DNA from: Acidimicrobiia bacterium | GTDB taxonomy: Bacteria; Actinomycetota; Acidimicrobiia; Acidimicrobiales; Bin134 | Assembly: GCA_022822905.1 (NCBI GenBank) | Contig: JAJDYE010000017.1 | Coordinates: 1-64,000, forward strand | DNA length: 64,000 bases | Direction of reading: 5' to 3' | Shown: one piece after another, positions 50,064 to 58,399 of the stretch | Layout of the letters: each line of letters starts with the position of its first letter | Numbering within the stretch: the stretch's first letter is position 1 | Made by a program: the position numbers and the translations under genes | Notes under the pieces: generated by a model | Database searches by the model: none | What the model saw: only the letters and a program-made list of their open reading frames with translations | What the model was told of the DNA's origin: nothing

Positions 50064-51308
50064 ATGAGCGTGTTCGACCTGCTGCCCATCGATCGAGACA
50101 CCGCCGTCGACGAGGCCGAGAAGATCGTGGACGAGTGGGTGGCCCAAACGGTGCCTGCCGTATGGCAAGAGGCGGCTCTCGCCGGTGGCCGAGCCGCCCT
50201 GCACCAGGTCCGCACGCCGGCCGACTACGACGCCTGGTACCCGCAGTACGCCCGCAGCGGTTTGGTGGCCCCCACCTGGCCCCGCCAATTCGGCGGCCTC
50301 GGGGTGGGCAATCGGGTATCCCGGGCCATCGAGGCCCGACTGGCCCCCTACAACCTGGTGCGCCGCAACCAGCTCGGCCTCACTCTGGCCGGGCCCACCA
50401 TCTTGACCTTCGGCACCGACGAGCAGAAGGCCCGGCTGATCCCGCCAATCGTCACCGCCGAGCAAATCTGGTGCCAGTTCTTCAGCGAGCCCGGTGCCGG
50501 GTCCGATCTGGCCTCGCTGGCCACCCGGGCGGTGCGCGACGGCGATGAGTGGGTGCTCACCGGCCAGAAGGTGTGGTCCACCCAGGCGGTGGTCGCCGAC
50601 TACGCCATCTGCTTGGCCCGCACCGACCCTGACGCTCAAAAGAGGGCTGGCATCACCTACTTCCTGTTGAACATGCGCCAACCCGGCCTCGACGTGCGCC
50701 CGCTGCGCACCATCAGCGGTGAGGAGGACTTCGCCGAGACGTTCATCGACGGTGCCCGGGTGCCCGACCGCGACGTGCTGGGCGAGGTCAACGACGGCTG
50801 GCGGCTGGCCAACGCCACCTTGAGCGGTGAGCGCCTGGCGGTGTCGGGACCGGGGTCGGGAGGCCAGAGCCGGATCGGCTCGGGTACGGAGCGTCTCATC
50901 GAGCGAGCCAAGGAATCGGGCCAATGGGATGACCGACTGGTGCGCCAGCAGCTCATGCGGCTGTGGACCGACGAGCAGATCGTGCGCTGGACCAACGCCC
51001 GGGTGCGCGACACCCTGCGGTCGGGCCGCCCGCCGGGACCGGAGGCGTCAGTGGGCAAGCTCATGTACAGCCAGCTCAACCAGCGGGTGCAGACCACCGG
51101 GGTAAACCTGCTGGGATCGCCAGCCATGGCCTGGGAAGAGGGCCACATCGCCGACTACGTGGTACTCAACTTCTTGCACAGCCGGGCCGAGACCATTGCC
51201 GGGGGCACCACCGAGGTGCAGCGCAACATCGTGGGCGAGCGGGCACTGGGCCTGCCCCGCGAGCCTGACCCCTACAAGGGCCTCGCCTGGAAAGATGTGC
51301 CCCGATGA
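50064..51308 (+). CDS. Acyl-CoA dehydrogenase
   Basis: The 414-aa product starts MSVFDLLPIDRDTAVDEAEK. It has WCQFFSEPGAGSDLASL (flavin and substrate motif), LTGQKVWSTQAVVADYAI, FAETFIDGARVP, and the C-terminal AETIAGGTTEVQRNIVGERALGLPREP. It is the same subfamily as the enzyme at 20265 (long N-terminal helix and GTDEVMKN/GTTEVQRN end). The start lies 8 bp after the ligase stop. It oxidises the acyl-CoA made by the preceding ligase, by inference from the operon. Confidence 0.92.
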   Translation: MSVFDLLPIDRDTAVDEAEKIVDEWVAQTVPAVWQEAALAGGRAALHQVRTPADYDAWYPQYARSGLVAPTWPRQFGGLGVGNRVSRAIEARLAPYNLVRRNQLGLTLAGPTILTFGTDEQKARLIPPIVTAEQIWCQFFSEPGAGSDLASLATRAVRDGDEWVLTGQKVWSTQAVVADYAICLARTDPDAQKRAGITYFLLNMRQPGLDVRPLRTISGEEDFAETFIDGARVPDRDVLGEVNDGWRLANATLSGERLAVSGPGSGGQSRIGSGTERLIERAKESGQWDDRLVRQQLMRLWTDEQIVRWTNARVRDTLRSGRPPGPEASVGKLMYSQLNQRVQTTGVNLLGSPAMAWEEGHIADYVVLNFLHSRAETIAGGTTEVQRNIVGERALGLPREPDPYKGLAWKDVPR

Positions 51309-51689
51309 TTGGAACAAGCCGTGTTCTATGAGGTGATGGGGGCGCTGCTGAAGGCGGCGGCCGACCCAGTGGCCACCCAAAACGCCCAAGGCGACGACGT
51401 CGACCGGTTCCACGCCCAGCGCGTGGCCCAGATGCTGGAGCGCATCGGCGGTGCCTGGCCCTACCTGCTCGATGCCCTCTGCCAAGAAAACGAGATCCTG
51501 GCCGATGCCCTGGGGGTCGAAAGTGAAGACCGCGACCCCCTAGCCGAAAACCGGCGCCTGCTGGAACTAGCCGAGCACACCATGGCCACCACCGATAATG
51601 CCGATACCCGCCTCAGCCTGCGGGCCGCTCTGGCCGAGACCGCCCACTTGCAGCGAGCCGCCCTGCGAGCCGGCCGGCAAGCCCGCTAG
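51309..51689 (+). CDS. Small helical protein of unknown function
   Basis: The 126-residue all-helical product is rich in Ala and Glu (ADALGVESEDRDPLAENRRLLELAEHTM). The TTG at 51309 follows the acyl-CoA dehydrogenase stop codon directly; a GTG at 51321 is an alternative start. It lies in the same operon as the ligase and dehydrogenase. No family recognised; its position suggests an accessory role for these enzymes. Confidence 0.6.
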   Translation: MEQAVFYEVMGALLKAAADPVATQNAQGDDVDRFHAQRVAQMLERIGGAWPYLLDALCQENEILADALGVESEDRDPLAENRRLLELAEHTMATTDNADTRLSLRAALAETAHLQRAALRAGRQAR

Positions 51690-51721
51690 CGGTCCACCTG
51701 TTCCCCAAGAAATAGGGCAGG

Positions 51722-51727
51722 TACTCT
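51722..51727 (+). promoter_or_regulatory. -10 hexamer deciding the amidohydrolase start
   Basis: TACTCT ends 1 nt before the first ATG (51729) but 7 nt before the second (51735). In the leaderless pattern of this window the transcript would begin at 51735, so the second ATG is favoured. Confidence 0.45.
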
Positions 51728-51734
51728 CATGGCC

Positions 51735-52916
51735 ATGACCGCGCTCGACTACCGGCTGGTGGACGCCGACAATCACTGCTTCGAGCCCCGAGACTCCTTC
51801 ACCCGCTATATCGAGCCCGTATTCCGAGATCAGGCCGTACACCAGGAAATCCGCGACGACGGCAAAGAGTGGATCATGATCGGCGAGCAGCCGCTCACCT
51901 TCCTGCCCGGCCACGATCTGTACGACAACGTGGGCAAGCCGGGCTCGCTCAAAGAGAAGCTGCGCCGCATGAAGAAGACGGGAGAGGCCGAGGAATTCTC
52001 CATCTTCGAGCCGGTGCGCCCCGAGTACCTGGACCGCGACCTGCGCCTCGACGTCATGGACGCCCAGAATGTGGAGGCCTGCCTGATGTTCCCGTCGGTG
52101 GGGGTCACTGTGGAGCACTTCATGGCCACTCCCGAGCAGTGCTACGCCAACTTCCACGCCTTCAACCGCTGGCTGCAAGACGACTGGGGCTTCGCCTACC
52201 AGAACCGCATCTACGCCCCGCCCATGCTGTCGCTGTGGGATCTCGACGCCGCGGTGGCCGAGCTGGAGTGGGTGCTGAGCGAGGGGGCCAAGGTGATCGC
52301 CCTGCGTCCCGGCCCCCAGTATGGGCGCTCACCCTCCGACCCCTACTTCGACCCGTTCTGGGCCCGGTTGAACGAGGCCGGCGGCTCGGTGGCCTTCCAC
52401 CTCACCGAGTCGGGCTACAACGAGATGGTGTCCCCTTATTGGGGCTACGAGCCCAACCCGTCGAACTTCACCATGTCAGCCTGGCAGTGGACCAACTGCT
52501 ATGGCGACCGCCCCATCATGGAGACGCTGTCGGCGCTGGTGTTTGAGAACTTCTTCGGCCGGTTCCCCAACATCACCGCGGTATCAGTGGAGAACGGCGC
52601 CGAATGGGCCCCGTACCTGGTGCGGCTCATGAACAAGATGCGGGGCATGGGCCGCAACGGCCCGTGGATCGGCGGCCGCCTCCCGGCCCGGCCCCCCGAG
52701 ATCTTCGCCCAGCACGTGCTGGTCACCCCCTACCCCGAAGACGACGTGGCCGCCATCGTGCGGGACATGGGCGCCGACTCCATCGTGCTCGGCTCCGACT
52801 GGCCCCACGCCGAGGGCCTCCCCCAACCGGCCGACTTCATCCACCAGCTGGAAACCCTCCCCGCCGAAGACCAGCGCAAAATCATGCGCGACAACGGCCT
52901 CCGCTTGGTGGGCTGA
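51735..52916 (+). CDS. Amidohydrolase-2 family metal-dependent hydrolase
   Basis: The 393-aa TIM-barrel product starts MTALDYRLVDADNHCFEP. It has DADNHCFEP in place of the usual DxHxH strand-1 motif, the central His in VAFHLTESGY, and the C-terminal catalytic Asp in VLGSDWPHAEG. The family includes decarboxylases (ACMSD-like) and lactonases. With Asn in place of one His of the first motif, metal binding may be altered. It lies 45 bp after the preceding hypothetical gene but has its own putative promoter. Substrate unknown; neighbours point to acyl-CoA or aromatic acid metabolism. Confidence 0.88.
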   Translation: MTALDYRLVDADNHCFEPRDSFTRYIEPVFRDQAVHQEIRDDGKEWIMIGEQPLTFLPGHDLYDNVGKPGSLKEKLRRMKKTGEAEEFSIFEPVRPEYLDRDLRLDVMDAQNVEACLMFPSVGVTVEHFMATPEQCYANFHAFNRWLQDDWGFAYQNRIYAPPMLSLWDLDAAVAELEWVLSEGAKVIALRPGPQYGRSPSDPYFDPFWARLNEAGGSVAFHLTESGYNEMVSPYWGYEPNPSNFTMSAWQWTNCYGDRPIMETLSALVFENFFGRFPNITAVSVENGAEWAPYLVRLMNKMRGMGRNGPWIGGRLPARPPEIFAQHVLVTPYPEDDVAAIVRDMGADSIVLGSDWPHAEGLPQPADFIHQLETLPAEDQRKIMRDNGLRLVG

Positions 52917-52953
52917 GGCTCGATTCCTGGCGAGGCCGCAGGCGGCCCCGGTC

Positions 52954-54087
52954 TCAGGAGTCCTTGGGAGTCGGGGTGTAGTTCTCGAGCTCGGGGATGA
53001 TCTCTTTGCCCAGGAGCTCGATGGTGCGCATGATCGACTCGTGGGAGTGGTAGCCGAACTGCACGTAGCAGATGAGCTGGTCAACGCCGATGTCGGCGTA
53101 GTGCTTCATCTTCTCGTAGCAGGTGTCCACATCGCCCACCACGATCATGTCGGCCTCGTCGAAGTGGTGGATGAGATCGTCGATCCCCTCCTCCATGAGC
53201 GGCTTGAGCAGCGGGAAGGTGGCGTCCCGCTCTTCCTGTGACAGCTCGGGCAGCTCCCAATCGAGGGTGAACTGGGCCAGGTTGGAGTACCACCACTCCA
53301 CCGACTTCCACACCTCGTTGTCCAGCACCTGCTGGGGCGTGTCGGCGCAGTGCACCAAGGTGTAGGCCGCGGTGGCGTTGGTGGTCACGTCGGTGATGGG
53401 CTCGGGGTTCTCGGCCGCGGCCCGGTAATTGCGGATGTGGCGGGCCATGGCCTCCAACGGCTGCATGATGGAGAACGACAGCATGCCCATGCCCGCCTTG
53501 CCGGCCACTGCGGCGGAGTTCTCCGAGGCGCACGCCATCCACGCAGGCGGATGGGGGTACTGCATCGGCTTGGGGGTGACCATGCGCTTGGGGAACTTGA
53601 ACTGGGGCGAGTCGTACTCGAAGTACTCCTCCCGCCACATGCCGCACACGATCTCGATGGCCTCTTTCCAGTCGTCCCGAGAGCGCTCCCGGTCGACTCC
53701 GAAGGCGATCTGCTCCATGGGGGTGGACCGGCCGGTACCCCACACCGCCCGGCCGTTGGACAAGATGTCTACAGTCGCCACTTTCTCGGCGATGCGCTGG
53801 GGCGGGATGAAGCCGAACGGCGTGAGGGTCACGCCGAAGCCCATCTTGATGTTCTCGGTCACCATCGAAAGAGCACCGAGCAGCACCTCAGAAGCCGGAC
53901 AATGCGAGCGCCCCTCCCGGAAGTGGTGCTCCACGGCCCAGATGGTGTTGAAACCGAAGGTGTCGGCCAGCTTGATCTGCTCGACAGCGTCCTTGTAGGC
54001 CTTCTGCTCCCGCTCCCGTTGGCCCCAGGGATGGGGCTTTCCCCACGGCTTGGGGGCGTCCACTTCGTACAGCAAGTCCAACTTCAT
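52954..54087 (-). CDS. LLM-class flavin-dependent oxidoreductase
   Basis: The 377-aa product starts MKLDLLYEVDAPKPWG. Landmarks are TIWAVEHHFREGRSHCPASEVLLGALS, IKMGFGVTLTPFGFIPPQRIAEKVATVDILSNGRAVWGTGRS and PPAWMACASENS. The AVEHHF motif is typical of the alkanesulfonate/luciferase-like group. It is 28 bp downstream of the formylglycine-generating enzyme gene on the same strand, so the two may be co-transcribed. Substrate unknown. Confidence 0.88.
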   Translation of the reverse strand: MKLDLLYEVDAPKPWGKPHPWGQREREQKAYKDAVEQIKLADTFGFNTIWAVEHHFREGRSHCPASEVLLGALSMVTENIKMGFGVTLTPFGFIPPQRIAEKVATVDILSNGRAVWGTGRSTPMEQIAFGVDRERSRDDWKEAIEIVCGMWREEYFEYDSPQFKFPKRMVTPKPMQYPHPPAWMACASENSAAVAGKAGMGMLSFSIMQPLEAMARHIRNYRAAAENPEPITDVTTNATAAYTLVHCADTPQQVLDNEVWKSVEWWYSNLAQFTLDWELPELSQEERDATFPLLKPLMEEGIDDLIHHFDEADMIVVGDVDTCYEKMKHYADIGVDQLICYVQFGYHSHESIMRTIELLGKEIIPELENYTPTPKDS

Positions 54088-54115
54088 GGCGGCGACGATA
54101 CCGACCGGCCTGCGA

Positions 54116-54997
54116 TCAGCGCACTTTGGAGCCGGACCCCGGACCGACGTCAGCGTCGGCATCGGCGGCTAGACGGAAACCCATATTCCCGGTAGTGGAA
54201 TTGGGTTCGTTGGCGTGGCGGGCCGCCACCCGATAGCGGTTGCAGTAGGAGTCGTGGCACAGATACGACCCACCCCGGATAGCTCTGACCCGCCCCTGAG
54301 GTGGCCCTGTCGGATCGATCAAGGGCCGCTCAGGCGGGAATCGGTTTTCGAACCAATCGGCGCACCACTCCCACACGTTGCCCGAGCAGTTGTACAAGCC
54401 GAACCCGTTGGGCTCGTATTCGTCCACCGGCGCAGTGCCCACATAGCCGTCCTCGGCGGTGTTGTGGCTGGGAAACTCCCCCTCCCAGATGTTCAGCCGG
54501 GGCTGTCCGTCGGGGCTCATCTCGTCGCCCCACGGCAACCGGGCCTGCACCAGTCCGCCCCGGGCGGCGTGCTCCCACTCGGCCTCGCTCGGCAATCTGG
54601 CTCCATACCAGGCGGCGCAGGCCGCGGCGTCGAACCATGAAACGTGCACCACTGGGTGGTTGCCCCGATCTTCGACCGACGACTGGGGTCCCTCCGGCTG
54701 GGACCAGCACGCTCCCTCCACCTGCCGCCACCACTCGGCACCTACCACGCCTCGGGTGGGCTGGAAGTCGTCGGGGAGCAGCCCCCCGAACACGAACGAC
54801 CACCCCTCCTGTTCAGCGATGGTCTTGTGTTCGGTGGCCTCCACGAAGGCGGCGAATTCGTCGTTGGTCACCGCCGTGGCCGCGATCTGGTACGGCCTCA
54901 GCACCACCTCTCGCACCGGACCCTCGCCGTCGCCCTCGAACCACACCTCCTCGGTGCCCATGAGAAACGACCCGCCACCCAGTGAAACGAACTCCAC
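54116..54997 (-). CDS. Formylglycine-generating enzyme (sulfatase activator)
   Basis: The 293-aa product starts at GTG 54997 (VEFVSLGGGSFLMGTEE). The C-terminal core GGSYLCHDSYCNRYRVAAR holds both active-site cysteines C247 and C252, followed by PNSTTGNMGFR. This is the signature of copper-dependent FGE, not of the related EgtB or PvdO proteins. FGE turns the Cys of a CxPxR sulfatase motif into formylglycine. No sulfatase is in the window, so the client is elsewhere or unusual. Its start is 23 bp from the divergent EthD-like gene. Confidence 0.9.
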   Translation of the reverse strand: MEFVSLGGGSFLMGTEEVWFEGDGEGPVREVVLRPYQIAATAVTNDEFAAFVEATEHKTIAEQEGWSFVFGGLLPDDFQPTRGVVGAEWWRQVEGACWSQPEGPQSSVEDRGNHPVVHVSWFDAAACAAWYGARLPSEAEWEHAARGGLVQARLPWGDEMSPDGQPRLNIWEGEFPSHNTAEDGYVGTAPVDEYEPNGFGLYNCSGNVWEWCADWFENRFPPERPLIDPTGPPQGRVRAIRGGSYLCHDSYCNRYRVAARHANEPNSTTGNMGFRLAADADADVGPGSGSKVR

Positions 54998-55007
54998 CCC
55001 AGCGTCA

Positions 55008-55013
55008 TAGCAT
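55008..55013 (+). promoter_or_regulatory. -10 hexamer of EthD-like gene
   Basis: TAGCAT lies 6 nt before the ATG at 55020, in the short divergent gap to the formylglycine-generating-enzyme gene; a leaderless message is likely. Confidence 0.45.
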
Positions 55014-55019
55014 GAAACG

Positions 55020-55751
55020 ATGAAGACAACCGGAATCATCTTCGCCGGACTCGACTGCGACGCCGACGCTATTGAGGGCTGGAACCGCTGGTACGACTTA
55101 GAGCACCTGCCCCCCAACATCGCCCTGACCGATGTGATGCACGGCCGCCGCTACGTGGCCCCTCCCAGCCACCAAGAGCTGCGGCCAGAGGGCTGCGATG
55201 AGGCATTCTCGGGTGGGCGCAGCGCCTTTCTCACCATCTACTGGCTGTGCGGCGACGTCGATGGGGTGATGGCCACCATGACCGACTACCGGGAGGTGCT
55301 GGTGGAGGCTGACCGGATGTTCCCCGACGAGAAGAAGATCGTGCGGTTGGGCGATGCCCTGGCCCTCGACTGGGCGGTGGCCGATCCAGCGCTGAAGGCA
55401 GATCCCGGCGACATCCCCCACATCTCCCACACCGACATTCATGTGGTGCTGCGCCGGGGTCTGGGCGATCAGCACTGGCACCACGCCATTTACGCTCCCG
55501 CGGCGGTGGCGGTAGAGGGTGTGCATGCGGTGGTGTCGTTCACTTCCCGATTTGCTCCCGACACCGCCATCGACCTGCACATGATTGAAGGCGACCCCGC
55601 CGAGGTGGTCCCCGCTCTGCGGGCCGCCACCCCCTCCCGGCCCGCGACTACCGACGTCGGCATGGACGGGCCGTTCCAGCTCATCGAGCCGCTGCGCTAC
55701 CCGTGGGCCGAGCAGATCCGCGGGTCATGGATGCCCCAAACGGTCGCCTGA
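55020..55751 (+). CDS. EthD/dimeric alpha-beta-barrel-like protein
   Basis: The 243-aa product has an N-terminal segment NRWYDLEHLPPNIALTDVMHGRRYV, which follows the EthD/DABB pattern 'w..wY..eHlP......pG...arRY'. A second, more diverged half starts near residue 140 (HTDIHVVLRRG...HHAIYAP). Such proteins are small stress- or degradation-related dimers without a fixed reaction. The overlap with the next gene is 25 bp. Assignment is to fold only. Confidence 0.6.
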   Translation: MKTTGIIFAGLDCDADAIEGWNRWYDLEHLPPNIALTDVMHGRRYVAPPSHQELRPEGCDEAFSGGRSAFLTIYWLCGDVDGVMATMTDYREVLVEADRMFPDEKKIVRLGDALALDWAVADPALKADPGDIPHISHTDIHVVLRRGLGDQHWHHAIYAPAAVAVEGVHAVVSFTSRFAPDTAIDLHMIEGDPAEVVPALRAATPSRPATTDVGMDGPFQLIEPLRYPWAEQIRGSWMPQTVA

Positions 55752-56737
55752 GCGACCCGGCGTCGCTGCGGCGGGCCAAGCGGCGGGCCACCGGCCTGCT
55801 GCTGGCTGCCGCCGCCCTGTTTGTGGTGATGCACCTGCTCACCGATGGCGACGGCTGGGCCGGCTACGTTGAGGCGGCCGCCGAGGCAGCCATGATCGGT
55901 GGTTTGGCCGACTGGTTCGCGGTGACCGCCCTGTTCAAACACCCGCTGGGGATTCCCATCCCCCACACCGCCATCATCCCCCGGCGCAAAGACGCCATCG
56001 GCGCCAGCCTGGGTGAGTTCGTGCAGGACAACTTCTTCGACCCCGACGACCTGGCTCATTGGGTGGCCGATCGGGCTCCCGCCGAGGCCCTAGGGCGATG
56101 GCTGGCTGCTGAGGGGGATGCCGGGCTGGTTTCAGGACCCGCCCTCGGCCGGCTGCTGGAGTCGATGGTCGATGGCGGGCACCACCGCTCAATGGTGGAT
56201 GCCGCCGTGGAGCGGGCCGACCGCTTCTTGGTGGACAACTACGAGGTGCTTCGGGATCGCATCGTGGAAGAAGCGCCCGTGTACACCCCCAAAGTGCTCG
56301 ACCACCACATCTTCACCCGCCTCCACCGGGGGGTGCGGGGAGTGCTGGCCGACATGGCCGACGATCCCAACCACGAGTTGCGCCTGAGCATCGACGCCGG
56401 GCTGAGAAGCTACGCCCAGCGCCTCCAGACCAACCAGCGGTTGGCCACCAGAGTGGAAGCAGTGCTGGCCCGGGCCGGTGAGTCATTGCAAAGCGACTCC
56501 ACCCTCCAAAACCGGGTGGACCGATGGCTGGTTTCCGCAGTGGGACTGTTGGCCCGCCATGCCCAAGCCGAAGTGGCCAACGTGATCGGCAGCACCGTGG
56601 CCCGCTGGGATGCCGACGACACCAGCGACCGCATCGAACGCCGAGTTGGCCGCGACCTCCAGTTCATCCGCATCAACGGCACCCTCATAGGCGCCCTCGC
56701 CGGCCTGGCCATCCACGGGGTGGGTCAGCTGCTCTAG
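55727..56737 (+). CDS. DUF445 family membrane protein
   Basis: The 336-aa product has a hydrophobic N-terminal helix (ATGLLLAAAALFVVMHLL) and the DUF445 signature GGLADWFAVTALFKHPLGIPIPHTAIIPRRKDAIG...LGEFVQDNF. A long helical, partly coiled-coil body follows, and a C-terminal hydrophobic helix IRINGTLIGALAGLAIHGVG. Family function is unknown (YjiN-like). The ATG at 55727 overlaps the previous gene by 25 bp; its end overlaps the convergent ligase by four bases. Confidence 0.88.
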   Translation: MDAPNGRLSDPASLRRAKRRATGLLLAAAALFVVMHLLTDGDGWAGYVEAAAEAAMIGGLADWFAVTALFKHPLGIPIPHTAIIPRRKDAIGASLGEFVQDNFFDPDDLAHWVADRAPAEALGRWLAAEGDAGLVSGPALGRLLESMVDGGHHRSMVDAAVERADRFLVDNYEVLRDRIVEEAPVYTPKVLDHHIFTRLHRGVRGVLADMADDPNHELRLSIDAGLRSYAQRLQTNQRLATRVEAVLARAGESLQSDSTLQNRVDRWLVSAVGLLARHAQAEVANVIGSTVARWDADDTSDRIERRVGRDLQFIRINGTLIGALAGLAIHGVGQLL

Positions 56738-58263
56738 TCGCCGAATTGGGCCCGGAGCTCGTGCTTCAACACTTTGCCGGTGGCATTACGCGGTAGCGAA
56801 TCCACGATCTCAATCTGCTCAGGGATCTTCTGGGGCATGATGCCCGACGACCGGAAATAGTCCCCCACCTCGGCCAGCGTGAGCCCGTCAGCACCGGAAT
56901 CCAGTTCCACCACCGCACAAACACGCTCCCCCCGCTCCTCGTCGGGCAGCCCGATCACTCCAGCGTCGAGCACCTTCGGATGAGCGAAGAGCAAGTCCTC
57001 GATCTCGGTGGCCGAGATGTTCTCCCCCTTGCGGATGATGATGTCCTTCACCCGGCCGGTGAGTGTTACGTACCCCTCGGCGTCCAGGAAACCCACGTCC
57101 CCGGTATGGAACCAGTCTCCGTCGAATGAGGCGGCGGTCAACTCCTCGTCCATGTAGCCCCGGCACACCATCGGTCCCCGGATCCACAGTTCCCCTTCCA
57201 CGCCAGCTTCGGCCGGTTCGCCGTCGAAGCCCACCACCTTGATCTCCGCTCCGGCCAGCGGTCGGCCCTCCGTCTCGGCCAGTTTCTCGTCGGGATCATC
57301 GGGGGTGTTCTGGGCGATTATCGGCGCCTCGGTCATCCCCCATGCGTGGCCGCACCCCCGTCCGCCCATCTCAGCCATCACCTCGTAGTGCTGGGACGCG
57401 GGCATGGGCGCGCCACCTCCGGAGCAAAGCCGGAGCTGCGGCAGGATCGGCTCACCGGGCTGTTTGCGCTGCTCAGCCAGAAATGCCATGAAGAAGGCCG
57501 GGCCGCCTCCCACCAATGTGACGCCGTGGCGGGCGAACAGCTCAGTGGTCTCAGTCGGGTCGAACGCCTCGGCAATTACCAGCGTGCAACCCGAGCTCAG
57601 CGAAACCGAAAGGTTGGACACCCCGCCGATATGGGCAAAGGGGAAGGCAAGCCCGAACTGATCCTCTGCGGTCACATGCTGGCGCTCCACCATGGCAATG
57701 CCCGATGCCATGACCGAAGTGTCGCAGTGGCGGGCGCCCTTAGGGTTCGATGTGGTCCCCGACGTGTAGTACACCCACCGGATTTCCTTGGGATCTTCTG
57801 GGACAGGAATACCGTCCAGCACCGACACATCCCCCATAGGCAATTCCCCGTCGCTCACCACTACGTCCAATTCGTCGACATCGGCGGCGATCCCCTCAGC
57901 CATGGCCTGATAATCGAACCCCCGCCATACCGACGGCACCAAAAACAGCCGGGCCCCTGTCTGACGAATGCAAAACCCCACTTCCCGCTCCCGATAAACC
58001 GGAATGATCGGGTTCTGCACCGCTCCCAGCCGAGCCAGCGCCGCCTGCAACACCAGCGTGGTGGGCCAAGTAGGCAACTGCCAAGAAACTGATACTCCCG
58101 GCCCCGCCCCTAACTCAACCAACCCCGCCGCCGCCCGCAACGCCGCATCCCAATACTCCCGAAATGACAGCTCCCCACCCCGATCATCAATGATCATCCG
58201 AGCATCCGGAGTCAACTCCGCCCGCCGCTCAACCATCCCCCAGAAGGTTCCACCGCTTAGCAC
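56734..58263 (-). CDS. AMP-dependent acyl-CoA ligase
   Basis: The 509-aa ANL enzyme starts at GTG 58263. The P-loop is YYTSGTTSNPKGARHCD, A5 is HAWGMTEAPI, A7-A8 is HTGDVGFLDAEGYVTLTGRVKDIIIRKGENISATEIEDLL, and the catalytic Lys is in LPRNATGKVLKHELR. It resembles cyclohexanecarboxylate or fatty-acid ligases of actinobacteria. A -10 TAGAGT at 58275-58270 lies 6 nt before the GTG, supporting this start. No neighbours on the same strand. Confidence 0.9.
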   Translation of the reverse strand: MLSGGTFWGMVERRAELTPDARMIIDDRGGELSFREYWDAALRAAAGLVELGAGPGVSVSWQLPTWPTTLVLQAALARLGAVQNPIIPVYREREVGFCIRQTGARLFLVPSVWRGFDYQAMAEGIAADVDELDVVVSDGELPMGDVSVLDGIPVPEDPKEIRWVYYTSGTTSNPKGARHCDTSVMASGIAMVERQHVTAEDQFGLAFPFAHIGGVSNLSVSLSSGCTLVIAEAFDPTETTELFARHGVTLVGGGPAFFMAFLAEQRKQPGEPILPQLRLCSGGGAPMPASQHYEVMAEMGGRGCGHAWGMTEAPIIAQNTPDDPDEKLAETEGRPLAGAEIKVVGFDGEPAEAGVEGELWIRGPMVCRGYMDEELTAASFDGDWFHTGDVGFLDAEGYVTLTGRVKDIIIRKGENISATEIEDLLFAHPKVLDAGVIGLPDEERGERVCAVVELDSGADGLTLAEVGDYFRSSGIMPQKIPEQIEIVDSLPRNATGKVLKHELRAQFGD

Positions 58264-58269
58264 AGCAAG

Positions 58270-58275
58270 ACTCTA
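58270..58275 (-). promoter_or_regulatory. -10 hexamer of acyl-CoA ligase (minus strand)
   Basis: TAGAGT on the minus strand lies 6 nt before the GTG start at 58263, fitting the leaderless arrangement. Confidence 0.45.
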
Positions 58276-58357
58276 AACCCACACCGACGGGCGACCGATA
58301 GGCAGGGCGACGGCCTATCTGCATAAATGGTTTGCTTCAGCCTGTTGGCCAAGTTCT

Positions 58358-58391
58358 CTAGTTGACTAGATAACTAGATGACTTATAGATT
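58358..58391 (+). promoter_or_regulatory. Palindromic operator overlapping the promoter of the GntR-LacI regulator
   Basis: The 20-bp site at 58358-58377 has symmetric arms CTAGTT and AACTAG around a central CTAG, with only the two spacer dinucleotides asymmetric. It contains the -35 TTGACT (58362-58367). The -10 TAGATT (58386-58391) follows after 18 bp and lies 8 nt before the ATG at 58400. Bound regulator would block RNA polymerase, so autorepression is predicted; no second copy was seen upstream of the transporter genes. Confidence 0.65.
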
Positions 58392-58399
58392 CTTGACCC

